A stretch of 64,000 bases of DNA from an uncultured Carboxylicivirga sp. Lineage in GTDB: Bacteria; Bacteroidota; Bacteroidia; Bacteroidales; Marinilabiliaceae. Below the pieces are notes generated by a model. The model did no database searches, had not been told where the DNA came from, and saw nothing but the letters and a program-made list of their open reading frames with translations. This document shows, piece after piece, positions 8,931 through 16,804 of the stretch. Position numbers and translations under genes: made by a program. Position 1 is the stretch's first letter. Each line of letters opens with the position of its first letter. The DNA lies in contig CANLLN010000019.1 in NCBI GenBank assembly GCA_947491945.1, forward strand, positions 32,731-96,730. Direction: 5' to 3'.

Positions 8931-10220
8931 ATGTTAGAACAGTTATTAGCAAAAGAAAAGAAGCTTTCTGTGATTGGCCTGGGCTATGTGGGCCTGCCTA
9001 TTGCATTGGAGTTTGCACGTAAGATGTCAGTCATTGGCTTTGATATTAAAGATGAGCGCGTTGAGCAGATGCGCAATGGTATTGATCCAAGTAAAGAGTT
9101 GGATGCTTCGGCCTTCGAGGGCTGCGATATTACCTTCACCAGCAAGGCTGAAGATTTAAAAGCGGCCAACTTTCATGTGGTGGCGGTTCCTACGCCCATC
9201 AATGAGCATAATCTGCCTGACTTGCGTCCGCTGTTGAGTGCGACACGGGCTGTGGGTAAGATTCTGAAGAAGGGCGATTATGTGGTGTTTGAATCAACTG
9301 TTTATCCGGGTTGCACCGAAGACGACTGTGTGCCCATCTTGGAAGCCGAATCGGGTTTGAAGTTCAATATTGATTTTAAAGTGGGTTTTAGCCCCGAGCG
9401 CATCAACCCCGGCGATAAAGAACACACACTGACCAAGATATTGAAGATCGTATCCGGTAGCGATGCGGAATCCGCGCAAGTGATTGAAGCAGTGTATGCA
9501 AGTATCATAACGGCAGGAATCCACAAGGCGAGCTCCATTAAAGTGGCCGAAGCGGCTAAGATTATTGAGAATACGCAGCGTGACGTGAACATCGCTCTGA
9601 TGAATGAGTTATCGCTTATTTTCGATCGTATGGACATCAATACTTTTGAAGTGCTTGAGGCGGCCGGTACCAAGTGGAACTTTCTGCGTTTCTTCCCCGG
9701 CCTGGTAGGAGGACATTGTATTGGTGTTGATCCTTATTACCTCACTTATAAGGCCAATGAGTTGGGTTATCATTCTAAGATTATTACGGGCGGGCGTTTT
9801 ATCAATGACTCCATGGGTGGTTACATTGCGAAAACGACCGTAAAGAAAATGATTTCCAATGGTAATAAAATAAACGGAGCCCGGGTGCTTATTATGGGTG
9901 CCACCTTTAAAGAAAATGTGAGTGATATTCGCAACTCCAAAGTGGCTGATGTGGTTAAGGAATTAAAGTCCTTTAGTGTGGATGTGGATGTGATTGATCC
10001 GCATGCTTCATCGGAAGAGGTGATGCATGAATATGGTTACGGTTTAATTGATACCGTAAATGATAAATATAATGCCGTAATTGTTGCGGTTAATCACGAT
10101 GAGTATGTGAAGCTTGATGAGGCCTACTTTAAATCCATTATGGTTGATGAGGGAGTTTTTGTTGATGTGAAAGGCATCTATCGTAATAAGATAAAGGATC
10201 TTACTTATTGGAGTCTCTAG
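8931..10220 (+). CDS. wbpA: UDP-N-acetylglucosamine 6-dehydrogenase, WbpA/TviB type
   Basis: A 429-residue nucleotide-sugar dehydrogenase of the UDP-Glc/GDP-Man dehydrogenase family. ATG 8931 is preferred over the upstream in-frame ATG at 8880, which overlaps the wbpB end and adds an unrelated extension. The NAD-binding motif is VIGLGYVGLPIALEFA, and the catalytic cysteine is Cys263 in GGHCIGVDPYYL. The enzyme oxidises C6 of UDP-GlcNAc in two steps and so supplies the first intermediate for the three enzymes encoded upstream. It is the last gene of the operon and is closed by a strong terminator. Confidence 0.88.
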   Translation: MLEQLLAKEKKLSVIGLGYVGLPIALEFARKMSVIGFDIKDERVEQMRNGIDPSKELDASAFEGCDITFTSKAEDLKAANFHVVAVPTPINEHNLPDLRPLLSATRAVGKILKKGDYVVFESTVYPGCTEDDCVPILEAESGLKFNIDFKVGFSPERINPGDKEHTLTKILKIVSGSDAESAQVIEAVYASIITAGIHKASSIKVAEAAKIIENTQRDVNIALMNELSLIFDRMDINTFEVLEAAGTKWNFLRFFPGLVGGHCIGVDPYYLTYKANELGYHSKIITGGRFINDSMGGYIAKTTVKKMISNGNKINGARVLIMGATFKENVSDIRNSKVADVVKELKSFSVDVDVIDPHASSEEVMHEYGYGLIDTVNDKYNAVIVAVNHDEYVKLDEAYFKSIMVDEGVFVDVKGIYRNKIKDLTYWSL

Positions 10221-10243
10221 TGATTTTGTAAGTATAAGGCATA

Positions 10244-10281
10244 AAAAACGGTGTATCGAAAATTTTTGATACACCGTTTTT
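10244..10281. terminator. Strong bidirectional terminator
   Basis: A perfect 14-bp stem (10244-10257 with 10268-10281) has a 10-base loop and is flanked by A and T runs, so it works in both directions between the convergent wbpA and the small secreted-protein gene. Confidence 0.85.
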
Positions 10282-10324
10282 GGGTTTTGTAGCCAGCATT
10301 CCAACGGTAGGCTGTGCGTTTTGT

Positions 10325-10933
10325 TTAGCGGTTAATTTCATAATAGTATTCTTTAGTTCCGGAAACCAATGATACAAAATAATTACCTCTGGGTAGGTCT
10401 TTTAGGTCGAACATACCTGAGTAAGTAGTTTCTGATGATAAATTCGCATTGTATAGTTCAGCTCCTATTTTATCAGTGATGCTAATGGATAAGTCTTTGT
10501 TGTCAAAGTTATTGTGGCTTACGTAAAGCTTATCTTCTGCAACCCTGAAAAAGATCAGATCTGATTGCTCCATCACTTTCGTATTGGCCGATTGGATTAG
10601 TTCTTTGTTGGCAATGGTGAAAACATCGGAAGAGGTCCCGTTTTTGCCCGTCAGTTCAATGGTGTAATCGCCATCGTCCAAAGAGGTGAGGTCAAAAACT
10701 TTCTGAAATGGGGTGGCTGCTTTAATCTGCGAACTTGAATATAGGAGTTGGCCTTCTTCATCGAAAATTTTCACACGATAGGCTTCTGATAAGTCGTAGC
10801 GTGCTGTAATAATTGCATAGTTGGTTTTTAAATAAGAATCGATAACAATGGTACCTTTTCCAAATACTCCGGTACTCAATAGGGTCAATGCTGCAATTGG
10901 CAAAATCCTCCTTAATACATTTGCTTTTGTCAT
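10325..10933 (-). CDS. Secreted protein with two Ig-like beta domains, unknown function
   Basis: A 202-residue protein with a signal peptide (about residues 1-25, ending GVFGKG). The mature part is two similar halves of about 85 residues. Each half ends in the same pattern: FDLTSLDDGDYTIELTGKNG in the first and FDLKDLPRGNYFVSLVSGTK in the second. This pattern (a short turn, then G-x-Y-x-V/I-x-L, then a charged end) resembles the fold of T9SS type A C-terminal sorting domains and of DUF3244-like proteins in Bacteroidota. The protein has little besides these domains, so it is not a normal T9SS cargo enzyme. Its role is unknown. Confidence 0.75.
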   Translation of the reverse strand: MTKANVLRRILPIAALTLLSTGVFGKGTIVIDSYLKTNYAIITARYDLSEAYRVKIFDEEGQLLYSSSQIKAATPFQKVFDLTSLDDGDYTIELTGKNGTSSDVFTIANKELIQSANTKVMEQSDLIFFRVAEDKLYVSHNNFDNKDLSISITDKIGAELYNANLSSETTYSGMFDLKDLPRGNYFVSLVSGTKEYYYEINR

Positions 10934-10995
10934 AGTAAAATTTGTTTAATTGTTAATAATTTTATGCTGCACCCTTTTGTTTGTGGGGTACGCTA

Positions 10996-11003
10996 CAAAA
11001 ATA
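10996..11003 (-). promoter_or_regulatory. -7 box (TATTTTTG, minus strand) of the secreted beta protein gene
   Basis: It matches TAnnTTTG on the minus strand, 63 bases before the start codon at 10933. The same octamer in the same immediate context (GCTATTTTTGTAG) recurs at 53511-53518 before the second GH92 gene. Confidence 0.5.
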
Positions 11004-11427
11004 GCTTGTTTTACTACAACTATATGTTAATATAAGGAGGTTGTATTGTTAATTATTCGAAATGTAATTTTTTACTTACCAGCAGGAGAGGTGTTGTCGC
11101 TTTTGTTACTAAAAAATTGATTTTTTAGTTTGGATTAGAAGGAGGGTCTTGGTTCAAGACCTTGATTCTTAAGGGGTGAAAAGCGTGTCTTTCGATATGT
11201 TTCATACCTGAAAGTCGTTTTTAGTTAGGAGGAAGATAACGGAAAAGAGAGGGGGAGAAGCCTAAATTGGGCAGTGTTCAGTAAAACTGTGTTAAAAAGG
11301 TGTAATTAATCCATTAGGAAATTTCAGATTGTTACCTTGTGGTTAATTTCAATAACAGATTATAATTTGCATTTCGGAGGAATCGCAACCCTGTACTTGC
11401 ATTCGTCAATCAATTTTGTTCAAATAT

Positions 11428-11473
11428 TTATCGGATGACTGAATTATTGAGCTTTTATTCAGTCACCCGATAA
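11428..11473 (-). terminator. Hairpin downstream of the editing deacylase gene
   Basis: A 17-bp stem with one mismatch (11428-11444 with 11457-11473) and a 12-base loop lies 28 bases after the stop codon of the minus-strand gene. The T tract after it is weak, so termination is likely but not certain. Confidence 0.5.
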
Positions 11474-11500
11474 GTTACACTTTTACAAGGATCCGCCTGG

Positions 11501-11980
11501 TTAGGCTTCTGCTATAGTCGTACGTGATAATTTAAGCACGGTTGGGTGCACAAGGCGCTGATAGTCCTTATAGGTCATTTGAATTAACTCGGCATGGTTA
11601 CAGGCATTGAAAGCGATGGTGGTGTCCTTGCTTAGTTTTTCGGCAACAAATACATCCATGTTGTACAAATTACCAAAGGGTGGTTGGGCACCTACCTCGC
11701 AGTCCACAAAGGCGTTTTTAAATTCTGATTCAGTGGCCAGTCGCACTTGGTCAGTGCCTGTGGCCCGCTTCAGTTCATTCAGGTCAACCTGGTACGAGGC
11801 CGGTAGAACTACCATGCACAAGCGGCCGTTTACTTTTACCATTACGGTTTTAGCAATTTCTTTGCCCGAAATGTGTGCATAAGCTGCTGTTTTCTGGGCA
11901 GTGTAGGCTCTGGAGTGAACAATGCGTTTATAATTGATATGCTCCAGATCTAAAAATTTCTCTAATCGTGTCAGTGGCAT
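11501..11980 (-). CDS. YbaK/ProX-type aminoacyl-tRNA deacylase domain protein
   Basis: A 159-residue single-domain protein of the YbaK/EbsC/ProX family, which hydrolyses mischarged tRNAs (for example Cys- or Ala-tRNAPro) in trans. Family-like segments are the N-terminal YKRIVHSRAYTAQKTAAYAH, the conserved lysine in KEIAKTVMVKVNG, the region ATESEFKNAFVDCEVGAQPPFG with its glycine loop, and FNACNHAELIQM near the end. The substrate cannot be assigned. It is a single-gene unit. Confidence 0.85.
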   Translation of the reverse strand: MPLTRLEKFLDLEHINYKRIVHSRAYTAQKTAAYAHISGKEIAKTVMVKVNGRLCMVVLPASYQVDLNELKRATGTDQVRLATESEFKNAFVDCEVGAQPPFGNLYNMDVFVAEKLSKDTTIAFNACNHAELIQMTYKDYQRLVHPTVLKLSRTTIAEA

Positions 11981-12177
11981 AATTTTCCCTCCAATTTATC
12001 GGTTTATAAGTATTGCCTTTACAAAATAGCGCTTACATAAGTTACTACAAAAGGACTGTGCTGTAAAGGGGATTGGCGTATTAAAATTTCGCTTACAGTA
12101 AGCTGCCTGGTTTTTAATGAGGCATCTTTGTTTTCAACTTATTTTATGCCAATTTTGTGGCACAAAACACTGTACGA

Positions 12178-12561
12178 ATGGGAAAAGGAAAAGAGCTAAG
12201 CACCGAGGAACTGCATTTTTTAGGCATCAAGGTGGTTTATAAGGATATGGTTGATAAAGGCTATAAGGTATTGAATGTGCGTAAGGAGTTGGACGTAAAT
12301 CCACAGATACTTGCTACGAAGGATGGCAAGCGTTACTTTGTTGTTGTGCGTACCGACCGCTTCCCCGAAATGGGACTGATGCTGCCTCACATTGCCGCCG
12401 AGGTGATGAAACATGGGCATAAGCATCAGGCAATATGTTATTTTGCCAGTGTGGGTATTGCCAATGCTAATGGGCAAACCGATGAGGAAATGGCAAAGCC
12501 CGAGAAAGATGGCGAATATTATATTAACTACAAGGGGCTTGAGTTATTTCCTGGATATTAA
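12178..12561 (+). CDS. Conserved-looking small cytoplasmic protein, function unknown
   Basis: A 127-residue product from ATG 12178; an in-frame GTG at 12157 would add seven residues and is less likely. No signal peptide or membrane segment is visible. The sequence is well balanced in composition, with a central beta-strand pair (DGKRYFVVVRTDRFPEM) and a His-rich helix (EVMKHGHKHQAICYFASVG), so it looks like a folded enzyme-like or ligand-binding domain. I do not recognise the family. It ends 6 bases before the next gene, which suggests co-transcription with the membrane protein downstream. Confidence 0.65.
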   Translation: MGKGKELSTEELHFLGIKVVYKDMVDKGYKVLNVRKELDVNPQILATKDGKRYFVVVRTDRFPEMGLMLPHIAAEVMKHGHKHQAICYFASVGIANANGQTDEEMAKPEKDGEYYINYKGLELFPGY

Positions 12562-12567
12562 TGGTTT

Positions 12568-13224
12568 ATGCTTAATAAGATAAAAGGCTTTTACCAAAAG
12601 AATCGGTCAATGATATTAATGGGGCTGTTCTTTTTGGTGCTTATGCAGATATGCAGTCGGGGAGGACAAGTGGAACGAAGCCTTCCGGTGCACGATAATA
12701 ACCAGTCTGATGTGGTAGCTGAGGATACTTTGCTGCGTCCTTTGGATGAGTTGTATTATGAAGAGTTGGCCAAAGAAGGAAAAAAACGTAATCCGGAAAC
12801 GATCAACCTGCTGATATTAATTATGCTGGTTCTGCTGGTTTTTGTTGCTACCAAGCGAGGATGGCTCAATAAGCTAAGCCCATCTTTTGTATGGTTAGGC
12901 TTAAGTGTTAAACGCAACAAAACAAGCAAGGCGCGCATAGCCACCATTTTAATTCGCAACCACACCAAGGAGAGTCTTACCTTTTTGCCACCCGTTATGG
13001 TTTTTAGTGCTCCTTTCAAAAAGGTTCGTAAATTTCGGATAAAGGGCGGTGATGGCTCTCATGTCTTTCCACTAACACTGATGCCGGGAACCGAGCATCG
13101 TTTGCGTATCGACATAGATGGTTTACGGCAGAAGGCTAACATTCATAAATCATGTCGATGGATGCGTGTAGAGGTAAACGCTGGCTTAAAAGATTATGCT
13201 TCCCTATGGCGTTATTTGTTTTAA
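12568..13224 (+). CDS. Two-helix membrane protein with a C-terminal beta domain, unknown
   Basis: A 218-residue protein. One hydrophobic helix lies at about residues 14-30 and a second at about 78-96 (LLILIMLVLLVFVATKRGW). They flank a short acidic stretch that is probably extracytoplasmic. The C-terminal 115 residues are basic and rich in beta strands (SKARIATILIRNHTKESLTF and MPGTEHRLRIDIDGL) and would be cytoplasmic. I do not recognise the family. It follows the small unknown protein gene after 6 bases, so the pair probably acts together. Confidence 0.65.
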   Translation: MLNKIKGFYQKNRSMILMGLFFLVLMQICSRGGQVERSLPVHDNNQSDVVAEDTLLRPLDELYYEELAKEGKKRNPETINLLILIMLVLLVFVATKRGWLNKLSPSFVWLGLSVKRNKTSKARIATILIRNHTKESLTFLPPVMVFSAPFKKVRKFRIKGGDGSHVFPLTLMPGTEHRLRIDIDGLRQKANIHKSCRWMRVEVNAGLKDYASLWRYLF

Positions 13225-13296
13225 AGCAGTGTTAATTGTGGTAAAACTGTACTGTTTGAATAGCGGGATATAAGAAATGAGATTAAATTAGCATTC

Positions 13297-14439
13297 ATGA
13301 AATATTTACTATTGATTATTTTGCCCTTGGCTATACTGAGCTGTTCAAAGCCGCAAAAAGCTGCCTATCTCACGCTAAAGCCGGATGGCCCTGTTTCCGG
13401 GGTGCTCCATTTATACAGGCTAAATAATCACTACGACTTGTTCGACAGTGCTGTGGCTGTATCCAATGCCGGTCATTATCAATTTGTGAAAGACTCAGTG
13501 CCTTTTGGTATTTACGAGTTACGACTTGATAATAAGGCCTTGGCTACCTTAATTATCGAAGATGGTATGCCCTTTAGTATCAGCGGTCGTTTCGTGGGGG
13601 AGAATCCTGATTTGACGGTAAGTGGCAATGCTCATACGAATGCTTTATGGCAATGTGAACAGGTGGCCGATGAACTGGGGTACGCAATAAGTAGTATTGT
13701 CAAAGATGTGCCGGATTCTGTCAAAATAGCTGATTTCTACAGTGTGCGCGATTCAGTTTACACGAGCATTAATGCAGCTGTGTCTCAGCATGCCAAAGAA
13801 ATAAAGCAAATTCATAAAAATCACCAGAATAGTTTAATGTCGCTGGCTCTTGTTCAGCTAAAAGCTGGCAATCATTATGTGTTTAACCCCGATGCAGAGA
13901 TGGAATTCATTGATGAAGTGCGTAATCAATTGATGGCTGCTTATGGGGCTTATGCTCCCGTGCGCGCCTTCAGTCAAAGGGTGGATTCACTGATGAACCG
14001 GCAGCTGTTTAACGCCATCAGTAAAGAGGGGCGTACCTTACCAACCATGGTGGTACCCGATGCCTGGCAGAAAAATGTACAGCTTGATAGCTTAATTGAT
14101 AAACCAACTCTATTGGTATTATGGGATTCAGGGCAGGCAGCCTCAAGGGCTATCACAAGTCGACTGATGCGTTGGAGCTGGCGCTATCGCCAACAGGGGC
14201 TTCAGATCATAATGATTTCTTTTGATACAGATCGGGCAGCCTGGCTGAAGGCCATTAAGGAAGATCAGTTAGCACTTTTGCACCTTTCAGACCTACAAGG
14301 GGTCGGGTCGTCGGTGCTGAAACAGCTGGGACTTACTTCAGTGCCCACCTTGCTGCTGCTTGATGAAAATAAGGTGGTTGTTAAGCGCTGTGGCGACCTG
14401 GAGGAGTTAACTGTCGGAATGCAAAAGTTATTGAAGTAA
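13297..14439 (+). CDS. Thioredoxin-fold lipoprotein lacking the CXXC motif
   Basis: A 380-residue lipoprotein (lipobox AILSC, residues 13-17). The N-terminal part (about 20-115) resembles the DUF4369-type beta domain found before thioredoxin domains in Bacteroidota. A helical middle follows, then a thioredoxin/AhpC-TSA-like domain at about 265-380. The segment that should hold the redox pair reads VLWDSGQAAS (from Trp276 on) and has no cysteine, while the cis-proline strand is present (TSVPTLLLLDE). Disulfide chemistry is therefore unlikely. A second protein of the same build follows at 14650-15807. The function is unknown; a structural or binding role is possible. Confidence 0.8.
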   Translation: MKYLLLIILPLAILSCSKPQKAAYLTLKPDGPVSGVLHLYRLNNHYDLFDSAVAVSNAGHYQFVKDSVPFGIYELRLDNKALATLIIEDGMPFSISGRFVGENPDLTVSGNAHTNALWQCEQVADELGYAISSIVKDVPDSVKIADFYSVRDSVYTSINAAVSQHAKEIKQIHKNHQNSLMSLALVQLKAGNHYVFNPDAEMEFIDEVRNQLMAAYGAYAPVRAFSQRVDSLMNRQLFNAISKEGRTLPTMVVPDAWQKNVQLDSLIDKPTLLVLWDSGQAASRAITSRLMRWSWRYRQQGLQIIMISFDTDRAAWLKAIKEDQLALLHLSDLQGVGSSVLKQLGLTSVPTLLLLDENKVVVKRCGDLEELTVGMQKLLK

Positions 14440-14501
14440 AGCTCGTGCGGGCTGTGTTGTATGGCATTTTTTGCAAGTAAGCGGCATAAAAAAATTAATC
14501 C

Positions 14502-14509
14502 TATATTTG
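14502..14509 (+). promoter_or_regulatory. Possible -7 box (TATATTTG)
   Basis: It matches TAnnTTTG in the 210-base gap between the two thioredoxin-fold lipoprotein genes. It would give a 5' leader of about 135 bases for the second gene. Confidence 0.35.
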
Positions 14510-14649
14510 AACTCTCTGGAAGGGTATGGTGCGAAAAGTCAAAGAACGGGCGAGTCGCATTTGACTCCATAAACTTGTAGCTTTTTTGGCAGTCGTAGGC
14601 CAGATGGGATGCAGCGGATAAGAACTAACTAATCAATTGATACGAAAAT

Positions 14650-15807
14650 ATGAAACAGGGATTGTTTTTAATACTTATTATCCTATTGACCACCGCGTGC
14701 AACAACACGGATAAATACAAAATATCAGGACATATCGAAGGCGGCAAAGGTAAGACGCTTTATCTTCAACAGCGGGGGCTAAGTAGTACAGTAACCATAG
14801 ATTCAGTAAAACTTAAGAGTGGTGATTTTGAATTTAAGCAAGAAAGATTGAGCGAACCCGGCTTTCTGGTGCTTGCGCTGAGTGAGAACAATTTTATAAC
14901 CTTACTGGCCGATACTACCGAGCATATTATTGTAGAGGCAGATGCGAAAAACCTTGAAACAAGTTATCAGATCAGAAATTCAATTGGCTCGGTTTATATT
15001 CAAATGTTTAATAAGCGTGTGAGGGCTTTGAATAAAGAACTTAATGCGCTGGTGGCACAGTATAAGGCTACTGAAGATAAGGCCGAAAGGATCGCCCTGG
15101 AGAGGGAATATCAGGAGCGCTTGAACGAACACAAAGATTTTGTGGGGGAATTTATTATGAAGAATCCGCGTTCTTTCGCCGGATATTATGCCTTGTTTCA
15201 AACACTGGATGATAATTCGGCTGTAATGGATGTGTATGATAAAAAAGACCAGGTTTATTTCTCTACTTTGGCGACCAGTCTTAATCTTTATTATCCAGAA
15301 TCGGATAGGGCCAGCCATCTTTATAACTATGTACTGGGAGCTAAAGCCCGGCAGCAGCGGCAGAAGTTCACCGAAGAGTTACTGGCATCGCATACCGCCG
15401 AAAGTGGCTATGTTGATATCATGGCCCCTAACCTGGAGGGTGACACCATAAAGCTATCTTCGCTGGAGGGTAAAACGATTATTCTAAATTTCTGGGCCTC
15501 GTGGGATGAAAAATCCATTGCAGCAAACCGTCACCTGAAAAAGATGTATGCCAAGTATAAAAACCAGGGATTGGCCGTTTATGCCGTTTCACTCGATAAG
15601 AGCAAGGTGCTTTGGGAGAATGCCATTGAAAAAGAGGGTTATGAGTGGGTGAATGTAAGCGATTTGCAATATACCAATTCTTATCCTGCGCGAATGTATA
15701 ATATTCGTCAGGTGCCCGCCAATTATATCATTAGCCCCAAAGGCGAAATTATTGGGAAAGATTTATTTGGCAATCGTTTGAGCGATAAGTTAAAAGAGCT
15801 GTTTTAA
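14650..15807 (+). CDS. DUF4369/thioredoxin-fold lipoprotein lacking the CXXC motif
   Basis: A 385-residue lipoprotein (lipobox LLTTAC). Residues 20-125 look like a DUF4369 domain (KISGHIEGGKGKTLYLQ), a charged helical section spans about 125-235, and a TlpA-like domain spans 255-385. The active-site region reads FWASWDEKS (Trp282 to Ser289): both cysteines of the usual WCxxC are replaced, although the surrounding WAS and the cis-proline region (QVPANYIIS) are intact. It is paralogous in layout to the gene upstream. A clear terminator follows. The role is unknown; known relatives with cysteines act in periplasmic thiol exchange. Confidence 0.85.
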   Translation: MKQGLFLILIILLTTACNNTDKYKISGHIEGGKGKTLYLQQRGLSSTVTIDSVKLKSGDFEFKQERLSEPGFLVLALSENNFITLLADTTEHIIVEADAKNLETSYQIRNSIGSVYIQMFNKRVRALNKELNALVAQYKATEDKAERIALEREYQERLNEHKDFVGEFIMKNPRSFAGYYALFQTLDDNSAVMDVYDKKDQVYFSTLATSLNLYYPESDRASHLYNYVLGAKARQQRQKFTEELLASHTAESGYVDIMAPNLEGDTIKLSSLEGKTIILNFWASWDEKSIAANRHLKKMYAKYKNQGLAVYAVSLDKSKVLWENAIEKEGYEWVNVSDLQYTNSYPARMYNIRQVPANYIISPKGEIIGKDLFGNRLSDKLKELF

Positions 15808-15828
15808 TGTTATAAAATTGTAGCAGAG

Positions 15829-15859
15829 ACCGCAATCATTGCCTTGATTGCGGTTTTTT
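15829..15859 (+). terminator. Rho-independent terminator
   Basis: A perfect 10-bp GC-containing stem (15829-15838 with 15845-15854) has a 6-base loop and runs into six T, 22 bases after the lipoprotein stop codon. Confidence 0.85.
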
Positions 15860-15985
15860 GTTGTTCATATATTGCGATAACTATCAAGGTGATAATAGGT
15901 GGCTCGAAGGTTTCGACTGTTCTATTTGATTGTTCAACAGTGATTTGCTGTATATGAATTGTTAGGAGTTACTTCATTTTTCTAA

Positions 15986-15993
15986 TATATTTG
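15986..15993 (+). promoter_or_regulatory. -7 box (TATATTTG) of lpxH
   Basis: It matches TAnnTTTG. Transcription would begin near 15999-16001, after the first possible TTG codon at 15998. This favours the TTG at 16019 as the real lpxH start. Confidence 0.5.
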
Positions 15994-16018
15994 TCCGTTG
16001 ATTAAAAAAAACTCGTAC

Positions 16019-16780
16019 TTGGAAACGACCAAAAAAATTTATTTCGCATCCGATGTTCACTTGGGAGCACCGGGCATTAAAGATCATCGCGTTCATGAAA
16101 AACGCTTTGTTCAGTGGCTGGATTCGATACGCCACGATGCTGCCGAAATTTATCTAATGGGAGATATCTTTGATTTTTGGTTTGAGTACAAGCGTGCTGT
16201 TCCCAGGGGTTTTACAAGGTTTCTGGGTATGCTATCATCCATTACCGATAGTGGTATACCCGTGCATTTTTTTACCGGCAATCACGATATTTGGGTCTTT
16301 GATTACCTCGAACGCGAGTGTGGCGTTTTGGTTTATCGTAAGCCCTGTGTTAAAATGCTTAATGGGAAAAAAGTGTTTTTGGCGCATGGTGATGGTCTGG
16401 GATCTTACGATCGTCGCTATAACTTGTTAAAGAAGGTTTTTACCAATCCTTTGGCGCAGTGGCTATTTGGCTGGGTGCACCCCAATCTTGGTATCGGATT
16501 GGCTGACTTTTGGTCGGGTAAAAGTAGGGCTAAGAACAATAAGGTATATGGCAACCGCTACCTTGGCGATGACAAGGAGTATGCGGTACTATATGCCAAG
16601 GAGTATTTAAAGAAAGAAAATATCGATTACTTTATTTTCGGACATCGCCATCTGGCGCGAACGGTCAGTGTGGGGCCGCAGTGTCAGCTTGTTTTCCTGG
16701 GTGACTGGATTCATCAGTTTACCTACGGGGTGTTTGATGGTGATGCCCTGGAGCTGAAGTACTTCGAAACGGATCAATAG
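16019..16780 (+). CDS. lpxH: UDP-2,3-diacylglucosamine pyrophosphatase, LpxH type
   Basis: A calcineurin-like metallophosphoesterase of about 253 residues that would cleave UDP-2,3-diacylglucosamine to lipid X in lipid A synthesis. All metal-binding motifs are present: SDVHLG, GDIFDFW, GNHD, AHGD and FGHRH. There is no ATG at the N-terminus. The frame opens at TTG 15998, but a second TTG at 16019 gives METTKKIYFASDVHLG, has an A-rich stretch just upstream and lies after the predicted transcription start, so I chose it. The gene is followed after 24 bases by the KAS III gene. The motif set and length fit LpxH better than LpxG or LpxI. Confidence 0.87.
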   Translation: METTKKIYFASDVHLGAPGIKDHRVHEKRFVQWLDSIRHDAAEIYLMGDIFDFWFEYKRAVPRGFTRFLGMLSSITDSGIPVHFFTGNHDIWVFDYLERECGVLVYRKPCVKMLNGKKVFLAHGDGLGSYDRRYNLLKKVFTNPLAQWLFGWVHPNLGIGLADFWSGKSRAKNNKVYGNRYLGDDKEYAVLYAKEYLKKENIDYFIFGHRHLARTVSVGPQCQLVFLGDWIHQFTYGVFDGDALELKYFETDQ

Positions 16781-16804
16781 TTTGATATTAGAAAAACCAT
16801 TACA

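Larger units (their letters stand above)
10934..11500. other. 567-bp intergenic region with a promoter and a hairpin, no convincing gene
   Basis: Apart from the promoter box at 10996-11003 and the hairpin at 11428-11473, which are listed separately, I see no open frame with coding character and no RNA gene here. Both flanking genes are on the minus strand, so the stretch is the upstream region of one and the downstream region of the other. Confidence 0.6.
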
